Positions 8,549-16,642 of a stretch of DNA of 64,000 bases are shown here, in pieces. The position numbers were made by a program, and so were the translations under genes. The notes beneath the pieces are model-generated. The model made no database searches. It was not told where the DNA came from and was given only the letters and a program-made list of their open reading frames with translations. Source of the stretch: Saccharothrix sp. NRRL B-16348 (GTDB taxonomy: Bacteria > Actinomycetota > Actinomycetes > Mycobacteriales > Pseudonocardiaceae); NCBI RefSeq assembly GCF_001280085.1, contig NZ_LGED01000057.1, positions 1-64,000 of the forward strand. Reading direction: 5' to 3'. Position 1 is the first letter of the stretch. The number at the start of each line of letters is the position of its first letter.

Positions 8549-9019
8549 TCAGTGGCCCTCGCCGCGGTGCCGGAGTGCCGCGACGGTGTCCTTGGCCGAG
8601 TCGATGGTCCGCTGCGGCGCGCGCAGCTTCTTCACCTTCCGGTAGCCCAGCAGCGCGAACAGCACCGAGGTGAGGAGCATCAACCCGAACACGATGAGGA
8701 ACGCCGACCAGCGGGGCAGCCACACGTCCAGCAGTTCCGCGCCGAAGAAGAACAGGAAGAACGAGCTGAACAGCAGCACGGTCAGCGCGACGATGAAGTA
8801 GACGCTGCCCTTGACGCCCTTCTTGATCTCGCCGGCGACCTCGGACTTGGCGAGCTCGACCTCCGCCCTGACCAACGTGGACAGGTGGGCCGTGGCGTCG
8901 CGCACCAGCCCGCCGATGGACGTTTCCTCCGCGATCTTCGCCGCGCTCTCCGCGGTCAACGGGATCGACGGAACAGGTGGCAGTCCGCTGCCGTTGGTGT
9001 TCTCCCGAGCGCTGGTCAC
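8549..9019 (-). CDS. Phage-holin-superfamily membrane protein (DUF1469-like)
   Basis: A 156-residue protein. An amphipathic N-terminal helix (VRDATAHLSTLVRAEVELAK) is followed by two membrane helices (about residues 70-95 and 102-122) and a basic cytosolic tail. This is the layout of the actinobacterial putative holin-X/DUF1469 family, with the mycobacterial counterpart Rv3669. Despite the name these are housekeeping membrane proteins, and no phage genes are nearby. It sits between nhaA and the hydrolase on the same strand and is probably co-transcribed with them. Confidence 0.85.
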   Translation of the reverse strand: MTSARENTNGSGLPPVPSIPLTAESAAKIAEETSIGGLVRDATAHLSTLVRAEVELAKSEVAGEIKKGVKGSVYFIVALTVLLFSSFFLFFFGAELLDVWLPRWSAFLIVFGLMLLTSVLFALLGYRKVKKLRAPQRTIDSAKDTVAALRHRGEGH

Positions 9020-9076
9020 CGGCTCATCGTGCCATGCACGCCGGACCGAGGCCGCCCGACCGGCTGATCCGGAGCA

Positions 9077-10276
9077 CTATTGCCCGTCCTCGTCGGCGCG
9101 CTGGTGGACCTTGCTGCGCCGGACCAGCAGGACCGCCGCGAGCAGCGACGCCGTCAACGACGCCAGCAGCACCGCCGCCTTGGCCTGTTCGGCCGCCGGA
9201 CCGTCCAGCGCGAGGTCCGCGATCAACAGGCTCACGGTGAACCCGACCCCGCCGAGCATGGCCACCGCGACGATGTCCCGCGGCCCCGCGCCGCTCGGCC
9301 ACCGGGCGGCCTTGAACAGCACCGCCAACGCGGACGCGCCCACGATGCCGACCACCTTGCCCACCACCAGGCCGAGCATCACGCCCAACGCCAACGGGTC
9401 GGAGAACAACGAGCCCAACGCCTCGCCGTTCACCGGCACACCGGCCGCGAACAGCGCGAACACCGGCACCGCCACGGCCGCCGACCACGGCTGCAACCGG
9501 TGCTCCAGCCGCAACGCCGGCGCCTCGCGCTCGTAGTGGTCCTTGCGCACGCGGGTCAGCAGGGCCAGCGCGACGCCCGCGATGGTGGCGTGCACGCCCG
9601 CCGCGTGCACGGCGACCCACGTGCCGACGGCGATCGGCACGTACAGCCAGGGCGTCGTCACCCGCTTGTGCTGCAGGAACGCGTACAGCGCCAGCAACGC
9701 GACCGCGGCCGCCGCCGCGACCAGGTTGAACGACGCGGTGAACAGCACCGCGATCAGGAAGATCGCGCCGAGGTCGTCCACCACGGCCAGGCTGAGCAGG
9801 AACAGCCGCAGGCCGTTCGGCAGCCCCGACGCGGTGATCGCCAGCACGCCGAGCGCGAACGCGATGTCCGTGGCCACCGGGATGGCCCACGCCCGCTCGA
9901 CGCCCGGCTCACCCCAGCCGACGCCCAGCGCGATCAGCGCGGGCACGACCATGCCGCCGAGCGCGGCCACCACCGGCAGGATCGCCGACTTGAAGTCGTT
10001 CAACTCGCCGATCACGAGTTCGCGCTTGAGCTCGAGCCCGGCGACGAAGAAGAAGATCGCGAGCAGGCCGTCCTTGGCCCAGTCGCCGACGCTCAGGCTC
10101 AGGTGCAGCGACTCGGGGCCCACGTGGAAGTCGCGCAGCGCCGTGTACGAGCCGGAGATCGGGGAGTTCGCCCAGATCAGCGCCACGGCGGTGGCGGCGA
10201 GGAGGATCATGCCGCCGACGGTCTCGGTGCGCAGGTAGCGCGCGAACTCGGCGGCGGTGGGGCGAATGCGGTTCAA
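9077..10276 (-). CDS. nhaA: Na+/H+ antiporter NhaA
   Basis: A 399-residue antiporter with 12 membrane helices. The ion-binding motifs are present: ATDIAFALG, holding the equivalent of E. coli Asp133, and VVDDLGAIF, holding the paired Asp163/Asp164 equivalents. It exchanges internal Na+ for external protons in pH and salt homeostasis. The start is TTG at 10276, supported by GGAG six bases upstream. The C-terminal tail is charged and short. The acs terminator lies upstream, so nhaA should have its own promoter in the 80 bases between. Confidence 0.93.
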   Translation of the reverse strand: MNRIRPTAAEFARYLRTETVGGMILLAATAVALIWANSPISGSYTALRDFHVGPESLHLSLSVGDWAKDGLLAIFFFVAGLELKRELVIGELNDFKSAILPVVAALGGMVVPALIALGVGWGEPGVERAWAIPVATDIAFALGVLAITASGLPNGLRLFLLSLAVVDDLGAIFLIAVLFTASFNLVAAAAAVALLALYAFLQHKRVTTPWLYVPIAVGTWVAVHAAGVHATIAGVALALLTRVRKDHYEREAPALRLEHRLQPWSAAVAVPVFALFAAGVPVNGEALGSLFSDPLALGVMLGLVVGKVVGIVGASALAVLFKAARWPSGAGPRDIVAVAMLGGVGFTVSLLIADLALDGPAAEQAKAAVLLASLTASLLAAVLLVRRSKVHQRADEDGQ

Positions 10277-10358
10277 GATCGACTCCGGTGGTTCGGCTAC
10301 GACTCATCCTCGTGCCGACCAGGCTTCCCGGCTCACCAGGAGCGACCCTAACCCAGGA

Positions 10359-10387
10359 AGGGGCCCGCCGACGAACGGCAGGCCCCT
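10359..10387 (-). terminator. acs terminator hairpin
   Basis: aggggcccgcc (10359-10369) pairs with ggcaggcccct (10377-10387) across a 7-base loop, with one G-T wobble. It starts 15 bases after the acs stop codon on the minus strand, before nhaA. Confidence 0.75.
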
Positions 10388-10402
10388 CCCGAGTGCTCTG
10401 TC

Positions 10403-12379
10403 TCAGTCCTCGGAAGCACCCGACTTCAAACCACTCGAAATCAGGTCCATCACGGACGAGTCCGCGAGCGTGGTCACGTCGCCGACCTGCCGGTTCTCCG
10501 CCACGTCGCGCAGCAGGCGGCGCATGATCTTGCCCGAGCGGGTCTTCGGCAGCTCCGGCACGACCATGATCTGCCGCGGCTTCGCGATCGGGCCGATCTC
10601 CTTGGCCACGTGGTCGCGCAGCGCCTTGATCGCCTCGGCGCCGTCCGAGCCCTCGGCCACGCCGCCGCGCAGGATCACGAACGCCACGATGCCCTGGCCC
10701 GTGGTCGGGTCGGTCGCGCCCACCACCGCCGCCTCGGCCACCGTCGGGTGCGAGACCAGCGCGGACTCGACCTCGGTCGTGGAGATGCGGTGCCCGGACA
10801 CGTTCATCACGTCGTCCACCCGGCCCAGCAGCCAGATGTCGCCGTCGGCGTCGTACTTCGCGCCGTCGCCCGCGAAGTAGTAGCCCTGGTCGGCGAACCG
10901 CGACCAGTACGTGTCGCGGTAGCGCTCCTCGTCGCCCCAGATGCCGCGCAGCATGCCCGGCCACGGCTGGTCGAGCACCAGGTAGCCGCCGCCACCGTGC
11001 GGCACCTCGTTGCCCTGGTCGTCGACGACCTTCGCGCCGATGCCGGGCAGCGGGCGCTGCGCCGAACCGGGCTTGGCCGACGTCGCGCCGGGCAGCGGCG
11101 AGATCATGATCGCGCCGGTCTCGGTCTGCCACCAGGTGTCCACGACGGGCGTCTGACCCGCGCCGATGGTCTCCCGGTACCAGATCCACGCCTCGGGGTT
11201 GATCGGCTCGCCGACGCTGCCCAGCACGCGGAGGCTGGTGAGGTCGTACTTGGCGGGGATGTCCGCGCCCCACTTCATGAACGTGCGGATCAGCGTCGGC
11301 GCGGTGTAGTAGATCGACACGCCGTACTTCTGCACGATCTCCCAGTGGCGGCCCTCGTGCGGGGTGTTGGGCGTGCCCTCGTAGACGACCTGCGTGACGC
11401 GGTTGGACAGCGGGCCGTACACGATGTAACTGTGCCCGGTGACCCAGCCGATGTCGGCGGTGCACCAGTAGACATCGGTGTCCGGCTTGAGGTCGAACAC
11501 GTTGTAGTGCGTGTACGACGCCTGGGTCAGGTAGCCGCCGGAGGTGTGCAGGATGCCCTTGGGGCGGCCCGTGGTGCCCGACGTGTAGAGGATGAACAGC
11601 GGGTGCTCGGAGTCGAACGCCTCCGGCGTGTGCTGGTCGGACTGGCGGTCGACCACGTCGTGCCACCAGACGTCGCGGCCCTCGGTCCAGTCGACGTCGG
11701 AGTTCGTGCGCTTGACCACCAGCACGTGCTCGACGCTCGCGGCCTTGGCCACGGCCTCGTCCACGGCGGGCTTGAGCGCCGCCGGGTTGCCGCGCCGGTA
11801 CTGGCCGTCGGTGGTGATCACCAGCTTGGCCTGCGAGTCCTCGATGCGGGTGCGCAGCGCCTCGGCGGAGAAGCCGCCGAACACCACGCTGTGCATCGCG
11901 CCGAGCCGTGCGCAGGCGAGCATCGCGAAGATGGCCTCGGGGACCATCGGCATGTAGATGGCGACCCGGTCCTCCGCGCCGACACCCAGCTCGATGAGCG
12001 CGTTGGCGGCCTTGGAGACCTCGCGCTGCAGGTCGGCGTAGGTGATCGCGCGGCTGTCGCCGGGCTCGCCCTCCCAGTGGATGGCGACCTGGTCGCCGTG
12101 GCCCGACTCGACGTGCCGGTCGACGCAGTTGTAGGCGACGTTGAGCTTGCCGCCGACGAACCACTTCGCGAACGGGGCGTCGGACCAGTCGAGGACCCGG
12201 TCCCACTTGGTGGCCCAGGACAGCCGCTCGGCCTGCTTCGCCCAGAACGCCTCGCGGTCGGCGTCCGCCTCCCCGTACAGGGCGGCGGTGGCGTTCGCCT
12301 GCGCGGTGAACGCCTCGCTGGGCGGGAACGTCCTGGTCTCCGTCGACAGGTTGTCCAGGGCGACTTGCGGCTCTGTCAT
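10403..12379 (-). CDS. acs: Acetyl-CoA synthetase (AMP-forming)
   Basis: A 658-residue ligase converting acetate, ATP and CoA to acetyl-CoA. It has the acyl-adenylate P-loop YTSGTTGRPKG, the WWQTETG motif, the GRVDDVMNVSGHR hinge and the C-terminal PKTRSGKIMRR. Lys617 in that last motif is the residue acetylated in homologues to switch the enzyme off. The ATG at 12379 is preceded by AGGAGG ten bases upstream. A Crp-type site CGTGA-CTCGCG-TCACG lies about 190 bases upstream, which suggests cAMP-linked control. In mycobacteria acs occupies the same place in the gene order. Confidence 0.97.
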   Translation of the reverse strand: MTEPQVALDNLSTETRTFPPSEAFTAQANATAALYGEADADREAFWAKQAERLSWATKWDRVLDWSDAPFAKWFVGGKLNVAYNCVDRHVESGHGDQVAIHWEGEPGDSRAITYADLQREVSKAANALIELGVGAEDRVAIYMPMVPEAIFAMLACARLGAMHSVVFGGFSAEALRTRIEDSQAKLVITTDGQYRRGNPAALKPAVDEAVAKAASVEHVLVVKRTNSDVDWTEGRDVWWHDVVDRQSDQHTPEAFDSEHPLFILYTSGTTGRPKGILHTSGGYLTQASYTHYNVFDLKPDTDVYWCTADIGWVTGHSYIVYGPLSNRVTQVVYEGTPNTPHEGRHWEIVQKYGVSIYYTAPTLIRTFMKWGADIPAKYDLTSLRVLGSVGEPINPEAWIWYRETIGAGQTPVVDTWWQTETGAIMISPLPGATSAKPGSAQRPLPGIGAKVVDDQGNEVPHGGGGYLVLDQPWPGMLRGIWGDEERYRDTYWSRFADQGYYFAGDGAKYDADGDIWLLGRVDDVMNVSGHRISTTEVESALVSHPTVAEAAVVGATDPTTGQGIVAFVILRGGVAEGSDGAEAIKALRDHVAKEIGPIAKPRQIMVVPELPKTRSGKIMRRLLRDVAENRQVGDVTTLADSSVMDLISSGLKSGASED

Positions 12380-12570
12380 GGCGGGCGGACCTCCTGAATC
12401 CGTGGGGATGCGCACTGACCGTAGTGCGATTCAGCTCACTGCGCACCCAAAAGGTTCAGACCAATTTTGGCCGAGTTCGAAACGCGTGGGTAACTGTGTA
12501 ACCCGTGGCAGGCCCACTGACCACTGCGATTCCGTCGAACGACACCTAGGTTGCGACCAGCGGCACATGT

Positions 12571-12586
12571 CGTGACTCGCGTCACG
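12571..12586. promoter_or_regulatory. Crp-type binding site upstream of acs
   Basis: CGTGA-CTCGCG-TCACG is a perfect inverted repeat matching the Crp/GlxR core GTGA-N6-TCAC. It spans the stop codon of the GNAT gene and is 192 bases upstream of the acs start. E. coli CRP activates acs and corynebacterial GlxR binds acetate-metabolism promoters, so regulation here is plausible. Binding itself is inferred. Confidence 0.55.
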
Positions 12587-13151
12587 TCGTGAGCCTCGCC
12601 TTCAGGTCCGGCCACTCGTTCGAGGTCATCGAGTACACGACCGTGTCGCGGAGGGTGCCGTCCGGTCGGATGCGGTGCACGCGGAGGACGCCCTCGCGGG
12701 TCGCGCCGAGCCGTTCGATGGCCCGTTGCGAGCGCTCGTTGCGCAGGTCGGTGTGCCAGCCGACGCGGAGCGCGCCCAGGTCCTCGAAGGCGCGGCGGAG
12801 GAGCAGGAACTTGGCGTCGGTGTTGAGGGCGGTGCGCTGCCAGCGCGTGCCGATCCACGTGTGGCCGATGTAGAGGCCGCGGTTCTTCGGGTCGATCTCG
12901 TAGTACGACGTCGTGCCGGCGACCTCACCGGTCCGCGGGTCGATCTGCGCCCAGGCGAGCCTGGTCGGGTCGGCCAGGCTGCGTTCGACGTAGGCGTGGG
13001 TCTCCTCGACCGTGGTCGGCTGGGTCGTGCTGAGCCAGGTCCAGACGTCCGGGTCCTTGCCCGCCTCGTGCAGGCCTTCCGCGTGGTCGGGGGTCAAGGG
13101 CTCGAGGCGGACGTGCTCGCCGGTCAGCACGGGGCGGTCGTACCAGTTCAT
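12582..13151 (-). CDS. GNAT family N-acetyltransferase (RimJ/RimL type)
   Basis: A 189-residue acetyltransferase of the RimJ/RimL subgroup. It begins LTGEHVRLEPLTPDHAEGL, carries the acetyl-CoA-binding region GTRWQRTALNTDAKFLLL and ends with LRNERSQRAIERLGATREGV, the family's motif B. Members acetylate protein N-termini, ribosomal proteins or small amines; the substrate cannot be told from sequence. The ATG at 13151 faces the Fic-like gene across a 93-base divergent interval. Confidence 0.88.
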   Translation of the reverse strand: MNWYDRPVLTGEHVRLEPLTPDHAEGLHEAGKDPDVWTWLSTTQPTTVEETHAYVERSLADPTRLAWAQIDPRTGEVAGTTSYYEIDPKNRGLYIGHTWIGTRWQRTALNTDAKFLLLRRAFEDLGALRVGWHTDLRNERSQRAIERLGATREGVLRVHRIRPDGTLRDTVVYSMTSNEWPDLKARLTT

Positions 13152-13244
13152 GCCGCGGACGTTAGTTGGCGCTAGTGGCTACTTGTAATAGCCATTTCCA
13201 GCTTGTTGTGGATGGCCACTTACCGACGGGTAGTGTGCTCCGGC

Positions 13245-13970
13245 GTGACCGATCCGCTTGCTCCGCTGCTGGACCTGCCCGGTGTGGCCGACGCCGTCGC
13301 CGGTGCTCGTGACGCCGTGTTCCAGGTGCACCGGCACCGGGTGAACCTGCGCGGCTGGGCGACCACCGCGGCCGAGGCGTCCGTGCGCGCCGCCCGTGCG
13401 TCGGCGGCGTTGGACGGCGGGCCGACCGCCATCCCGTCGGACGGCACCGTGTCGGACCCCGTGCTGGCGGGCGCGTTGCGGGTGGCCGAGTCGTTGGGCG
13501 TGGTGTTCCCGACGTGGCAGCGGGCGCCGTTGCAGGCGTTGGCGCGGCTGCACGTGCTGGCGGGGGCGGATCTGGGCGGTGAGCTGGGGCGTCCGCGTTC
13601 CGCGCCCGGCGTGTCCGAGCGGTTGGACGGGTTGGCGCACCTCGTCACCGGCGGCACGTCCGTCCCGGGTCCGCTGCTGGTCGCCGTCGTGCACGGCGAG
13701 CTGATGTCGCTGGCGCCGTTCGACACGGCCAACGGTGTGGTGGCCCGTGCGGCGTCCCGGCTGGCGTCCATCGCCACGGGCCTGGACCCGAAGTCGCTCG
13801 GCGTGCCCGAGGTCCTGTGCCTGCGCCGCCAGAACGACTACGCCGCGGCCCTGCACGGCTACTCGACCGGCGACCGCGAGGGCATCACCCGCTGGCTGCT
13901 CTTCTACTGCGAGGCCCTGACCGCGGGCGCCCGCGAAGCCCGCAGCATCGCCGACGCCGCCACCCCCTGA
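13245..13970 (+). CDS. Fic-fold protein with degenerate active site
   Basis: A 241-residue all-helical protein. EASVRAARASAALDGGP resembles the inhibitory-helix region of Fic proteins, and FDTANGVVARAAS resembles the Fic core HPFxxGNGRxxR. The catalytic His is replaced: the segment reads LAPFDTANG, with Leu156 at its start. The usual GNGR becomes ANGV. It is therefore probably unable to AMPylate by the normal mechanism. Related actinobacterial genes are, as I recall, often labelled oxidoreductase without support. The GTG at 13245 (VTDPLAPLL) is preferred; an ATG at 13212 is possible. It converges on kynU across the first 22-bp array. Confidence 0.7.
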   Translation: MTDPLAPLLDLPGVADAVAGARDAVFQVHRHRVNLRGWATTAAEASVRAARASAALDGGPTAIPSDGTVSDPVLAGALRVAESLGVVFPTWQRAPLQALARLHVLAGADLGGELGRPRSAPGVSERLDGLAHLVTGGTSVPGPLLVAVVHGELMSLAPFDTANGVVARAASRLASIATGLDPKSLGVPEVLCLRRQNDYAAALHGYSTGDREGITRWLLFYCEALTAGAREARSIADAATP

Positions 13971-13976
13971 CCCCCG

Positions 13977-14142
13977 CGCGTGTCGAACCTCCAGGTCCCG
14001 CGTGTCCTACGTTCGCGTCGCGCGTGTCCTACGTTCAGAACAGGCGAGTTCAACGCTCAGAACAAGATCGACTGTTCTGAGCGTTGAACTCGGGGTACCG
14101 GAACGTAGGACACGCGCGTTCTGAACGTAGGACACGCGCGGG
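13977..14142. repeat. Intergenic 22-bp-period repeat array, copy 1
   Basis: Seven copies of a 13-base core (consensus GWGTYSWACGYTC) occupy the gap between two convergent genes. Forward cores start at 13980, 14002, 14024 and 14046, exactly 22 bases apart. Reverse cores start at 14079, 14101 and 14123, again 22 apart. Core variants include GTGTCCTACGTTC (14002, 14024, and inverted at 14101 and 14123), GAGTTCAACGCTC (14046 and inverted at 14079) and GTGTCGAACCTCC (13980). Spacers of nine bases tend toward RGRWCGCGC. The orientation switch creates a 19-bp perfect hairpin at the centre. Copy 2 lies at 54005-54198. Confidence 0.9.
14046..14091. terminator. Central 19-bp perfect hairpin of array 1
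   Basis: The arms 14046-14064 (beginning gagttcaacgctcagaac) and 14073-14091 are exact reverse complements around an 8-base loop. The hairpin lies between convergent genes, so it may end transcription from both sides. Outer core pairs (14024 with 14101, 14002 with 14123) extend the foldback with internal loops. Confidence 0.6.
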
Positions 14143-15273
14143 TTAGAGGAGTTCTTTCAGGGTGGTGGCGGCGCGGTCGGCTTCGTCGAACGTGTTGTAG
14201 AGCGGGGCGAAGCCGAAGCGCAGCAGGTCCGGCGGGCGGTGGTCGCCGATGACGTCGCGCGCGATCAGCTCGTCCATGATCCGCGCGGCCTCGGGGTGGC
14301 GGAGGGTGATCTGGTGGCCGCGCCACTCGTCGGCCGGGGTGATCACCTCGATGCCCGGCAGGCCCTCGACCAGCGAGCGGAAGTGCGCGGTCAGGGCCAG
14401 GCCCTTCGCCCGCACGTCGGCGAGGTCCACGTGGTCCCAGACGTCGAGCGCGGCGTCCAGGGCGAGCATCGAGATGATGTCCGGCGTGCCCACGCGCGCA
14501 CGGGAGACACCAGGGTCCGGCGTGTACTCCGGCGACATCGCGAACGGCACCTCGTGCCCCGTCCACCCCGTCAACGGCTGGTCGAACGTCGGCTGGGCGT
14601 GCTTCGGCACGTACAGGAACGCGGGCGAACCCGGCCCGCCGTTGAGGAACTTGTACGTGCACCCCACGGCGAGGTCGACGTCCAGCGCGTCCAACTCGAT
14701 CGGCAGCACGCCCGCGCTGTGGCACAGGTCCCACACGACCTTCGCGCCCACCGCGTGCGCCTGCTCGGTCAGCTTCGCCATGTCCAGCAGCCGACCCGTG
14801 CGGTAGTCGACGTGGTTGAGCAGCACGACCGCCGTCGTGTCCCGCAGGTCCAGCTCCTCCGGCGGCGCCGGCCGCAACGCCAACCCGGTCAGCTCCGCCA
14901 CCGACCTGGCGATGTACCCGTCGGTCGGGAACGTCCCCGCGTCGACCACGATCTCCATGCGGTCGGTGTTGCGCACCGCCGCCATCAGCGCCTTGAACAG
15001 GTTCACGCTGGTCGAGTCCGCCACGACGACCTGGCCGGGCTTCGCCCCGATCAGCCTGCCGACGCGGTTCCCGACCCGTTCCGGCGCCTCCCACCAGCCC
15101 TCCGACCAGCTCCGGATCAGCCGTCGGCCCCACTGCTCGCGCACCACGTCCTGCAGCCGTTCGGCGACGACCTTCGGCGGCGCGCCCAGGGAGTTCCCGT
15201 CCAGGTACACCACGTCGTCGTCGAGGTCGAACAGGTCGCGGAGATGCGCCAACGGGTCGGTCATGCGCGTCAT
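14143..15273 (-). CDS. kynU: Kynureninase
   Basis: A 376-residue PLP enzyme cleaving kynurenine to anthranilate and alanine. It shows VYLDGNSLG near the start, the PLP-binding segment WDLCHSAGVLPIEL, and the Schiff-base Lys208 in GCTYKFLNGGPG. The start ATG overlaps the stop of the tryptophan dioxygenase gene (ATGA), so the two are translationally coupled. Together with kynA it makes anthranilate from tryptophan. The intermediate step, N-formylkynurenine formamidase (kynB), is not encoded nearby and must be supplied from elsewhere. Confidence 0.95.
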   Translation of the reverse strand: MTRMTDPLAHLRDLFDLDDDVVYLDGNSLGAPPKVVAERLQDVVREQWGRRLIRSWSEGWWEAPERVGNRVGRLIGAKPGQVVVADSTSVNLFKALMAAVRNTDRMEIVVDAGTFPTDGYIARSVAELTGLALRPAPPEELDLRDTTAVVLLNHVDYRTGRLLDMAKLTEQAHAVGAKVVWDLCHSAGVLPIELDALDVDLAVGCTYKFLNGGPGSPAFLYVPKHAQPTFDQPLTGWTGHEVPFAMSPEYTPDPGVSRARVGTPDIISMLALDAALDVWDHVDLADVRAKGLALTAHFRSLVEGLPGIEVITPADEWRGHQITLRHPEAARIMDELIARDVIGDHRPPDLLRFGFAPLYNTFDEADRAATTLKELL

Positions 15274-16097
15274 ACGTGACTCCTAGCCGTCCACAGTTCG
15301 GGGAAGACGGAGCGTTGCGTGCGCTTCTCCAGCCACGCAACCCCCGCGGAGCCACCGGTTCCGGTTTTCGCGCCCATCGAACGACGGGTGGCCAGCAGGT
15401 GGTCGTACCGCCAGCGGGCGAACTCCTCGGCGATGTCGGTCAACGCCTCGCCGAGTTCGAGCAGGTCACGCGACCCGCCGCGGTAGATGTCCGCCCACAC
15501 GGCCTCCACCTCGGCGTTCGGCTCGTACGGTTGGCTGACGTCGCGTTCCAGCACCTCCGCCGGGATCGGCAGGCCCTGGCGGCGCAGCGCGGCGAGCACG
15601 TCGTCGTACAGGCTCGGCTCGTTGAGCAGCTGTTCGAGCGCGTCGTGCTGCTGCGGCACGGCGCGGTGCGGCACGAGCATCGACCGCGACTTCTCGCCGA
15701 GCAGGAACTCGACCTCGCGGTACCGGCCCGACTGGAAGCCGGAGCCCTCGCCGAGGGCGTCGCGGAACGAGTTGAACTCGGCGGGCGTCATCCGGGCGAT
15801 CGGCCGCCACGCCGCGTTGAGCGCCTGCATGTGCAGGTCGCTGCGGCGCAGGGTGCGGACCGCCGCACGCAGGTCGTCGGCGCGCAGCTCGGACTTGGCC
15901 TGCCGCCACTCGAAGCACAGCAGGCCGAAGTACAGCTCCATGACCTGCGTGATCACCAGGAACGACATCTCACGCGGGTCCTTGGACCACTGCTGCTGCA
16001 GCGAGTGCAGCACGGAGGCGTGCACGTAGTCCTCGTAGGGCGTCGTGCCGCCGAAGTCGAGCTTGGGTGAGACCGGACAAGTCATGCCTTCCATCAT
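15270..16097 (-). CDS. kynA: Tryptophan 2,3-dioxygenase
   Basis: A 275-residue haem dioxygenase opening the indole ring of tryptophan to N-formylkynurenine. Family signatures are PYEDYVHASVLHSLQ, EMSFLVITQVMELYF and the proximal haem ligand His233 in RWRYDHLLATRRSMG. Three in-frame ATGs (16097, 16094, 16085) could serve as start; I give the longest, and MTCPVSPKL at 16085 is a good alternative. It is divergent from an Lrp-type regulator across a 90-base region holding two palindromes. Confidence 0.93.
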   Translation of the reverse strand: MMEGMTCPVSPKLDFGGTTPYEDYVHASVLHSLQQQWSKDPREMSFLVITQVMELYFGLLCFEWRQAKSELRADDLRAAVRTLRRSDLHMQALNAAWRPIARMTPAEFNSFRDALGEGSGFQSGRYREVEFLLGEKSRSMLVPHRAVPQQHDALEQLLNEPSLYDDVLAALRRQGLPIPAEVLERDVSQPYEPNAEVEAVWADIYRGGSRDLLELGEALTDIAEEFARWRYDHLLATRRSMGAKTGTGGSAGVAWLEKRTQRSVFPELWTARSHV

Positions 16098-16129
16098 GAC
16101 CGCGCGTTCGGGCTAGTTGAATGGGCGAC

Positions 16130-16161
16130 GAACAGTGTTCCGGCGGAAAGTTCTTACGAAC
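16130..16161. promoter_or_regulatory. Two palindromes in the kynA-lrp divergent promoter
   Basis: GAACAGTGTTC (16130-16140) and GTTCTTACGAAC (16150-16161) are each perfect palindromes. Their centres are about 20.5 bases apart, two turns of DNA. Lrp/AsnC regulators of kynurenine genes in other bacteria act from divergent promoters, so these are candidate operators. Confidence 0.55.
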
Positions 16162-16186
16162 GGAAGGTCATCGCCGGAGTAGCTTC

Positions 16187-16642
16187 GTGGTCGTGAGCAT
16201 CGAACTGGACAGCGTGGACTGGGCCCTGCTGGAGGCCCTGCAGGAGGACGCGCGGCTGTCGTACAACGAGCTGGCACGGCGCGTGCACGTGTCGCCGCCC
16301 ACGGTCGCGCAACGCGTCCGGCGGCTGGAGAACGCGGGCGTCATCACGGGCTACCGCGCGACCGTCGACCCGACGGCGGTGGGCCGGTCGGTGGTCGCCC
16401 TGGTGCGGATGAAGTGCTACGGACCCCGGTGCATCACCGTGCACCCGGAGCTGCTCGACGACTGCCCCGAGGTGGTGGAGGTGGTGCGGCTGACCGGCGA
16501 CATCTGCTCGGTGGTGAAGGTGGTGACCACGTCGATCAGCGAGTTGGAGCGGTTGCTGGTGCGGCTGGGCGGCTACGGCGAGACGTCCAGCGCGATGGTG
16601 CTGTCGACGCCTATCCCGTGGCGCCCGGTGCTAGCCGGCTGA
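16187..16642 (+). CDS. Lrp/AsnC family regulator of the kynurenine genes
   Basis: A 151-residue regulator. A helix-turn-helix at residues 9-50 (LQEDARLSYNELARRVHVSP, then TVAQRVRRLENAGVI) is followed by the RAM ligand-binding domain. I chose the GTG at 16187 because GGAG lies seven bases upstream; GTG at 16193 is possible. Divergent placement against kynA-kynU resembles KynR of proteobacteria, an AsnC-type activator responding to kynurenine, so the same role is inferred. Its 3' end overlaps murQ on the other strand by 32 bases. Confidence 0.85.
   Translation: MVVSIELDSVDWALLEALQEDARLSYNELARRVHVSPPTVAQRVRRLENAGVITGYRATVDPTAVGRSVVALVRMKCYGPRCITVHPELLDDCPEVVEVVRLTGDICSVVKVVTTSISELERLLVRLGGYGETSSAMVLSTPIPWRPVLAG

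Noticed and set aside
8549..9019. Prophage holin
   Set aside because: The family is a housekeeping membrane protein in actinobacteria and there are no phage genes nearby.
13977..14142. CRISPR array or insertion-sequence ends
   Set aside because: Repeats are 13 bases with nine-base semi-conserved spacers, orientation inverts inside the array, and neither cas genes nor a transposase is present.
16611..16642. Frameshift or annotation error where murQ and the Lrp gene overlap
   Set aside because: Both reading frames keep family features up to the end, so a 32-base convergent overlap is simply accepted.
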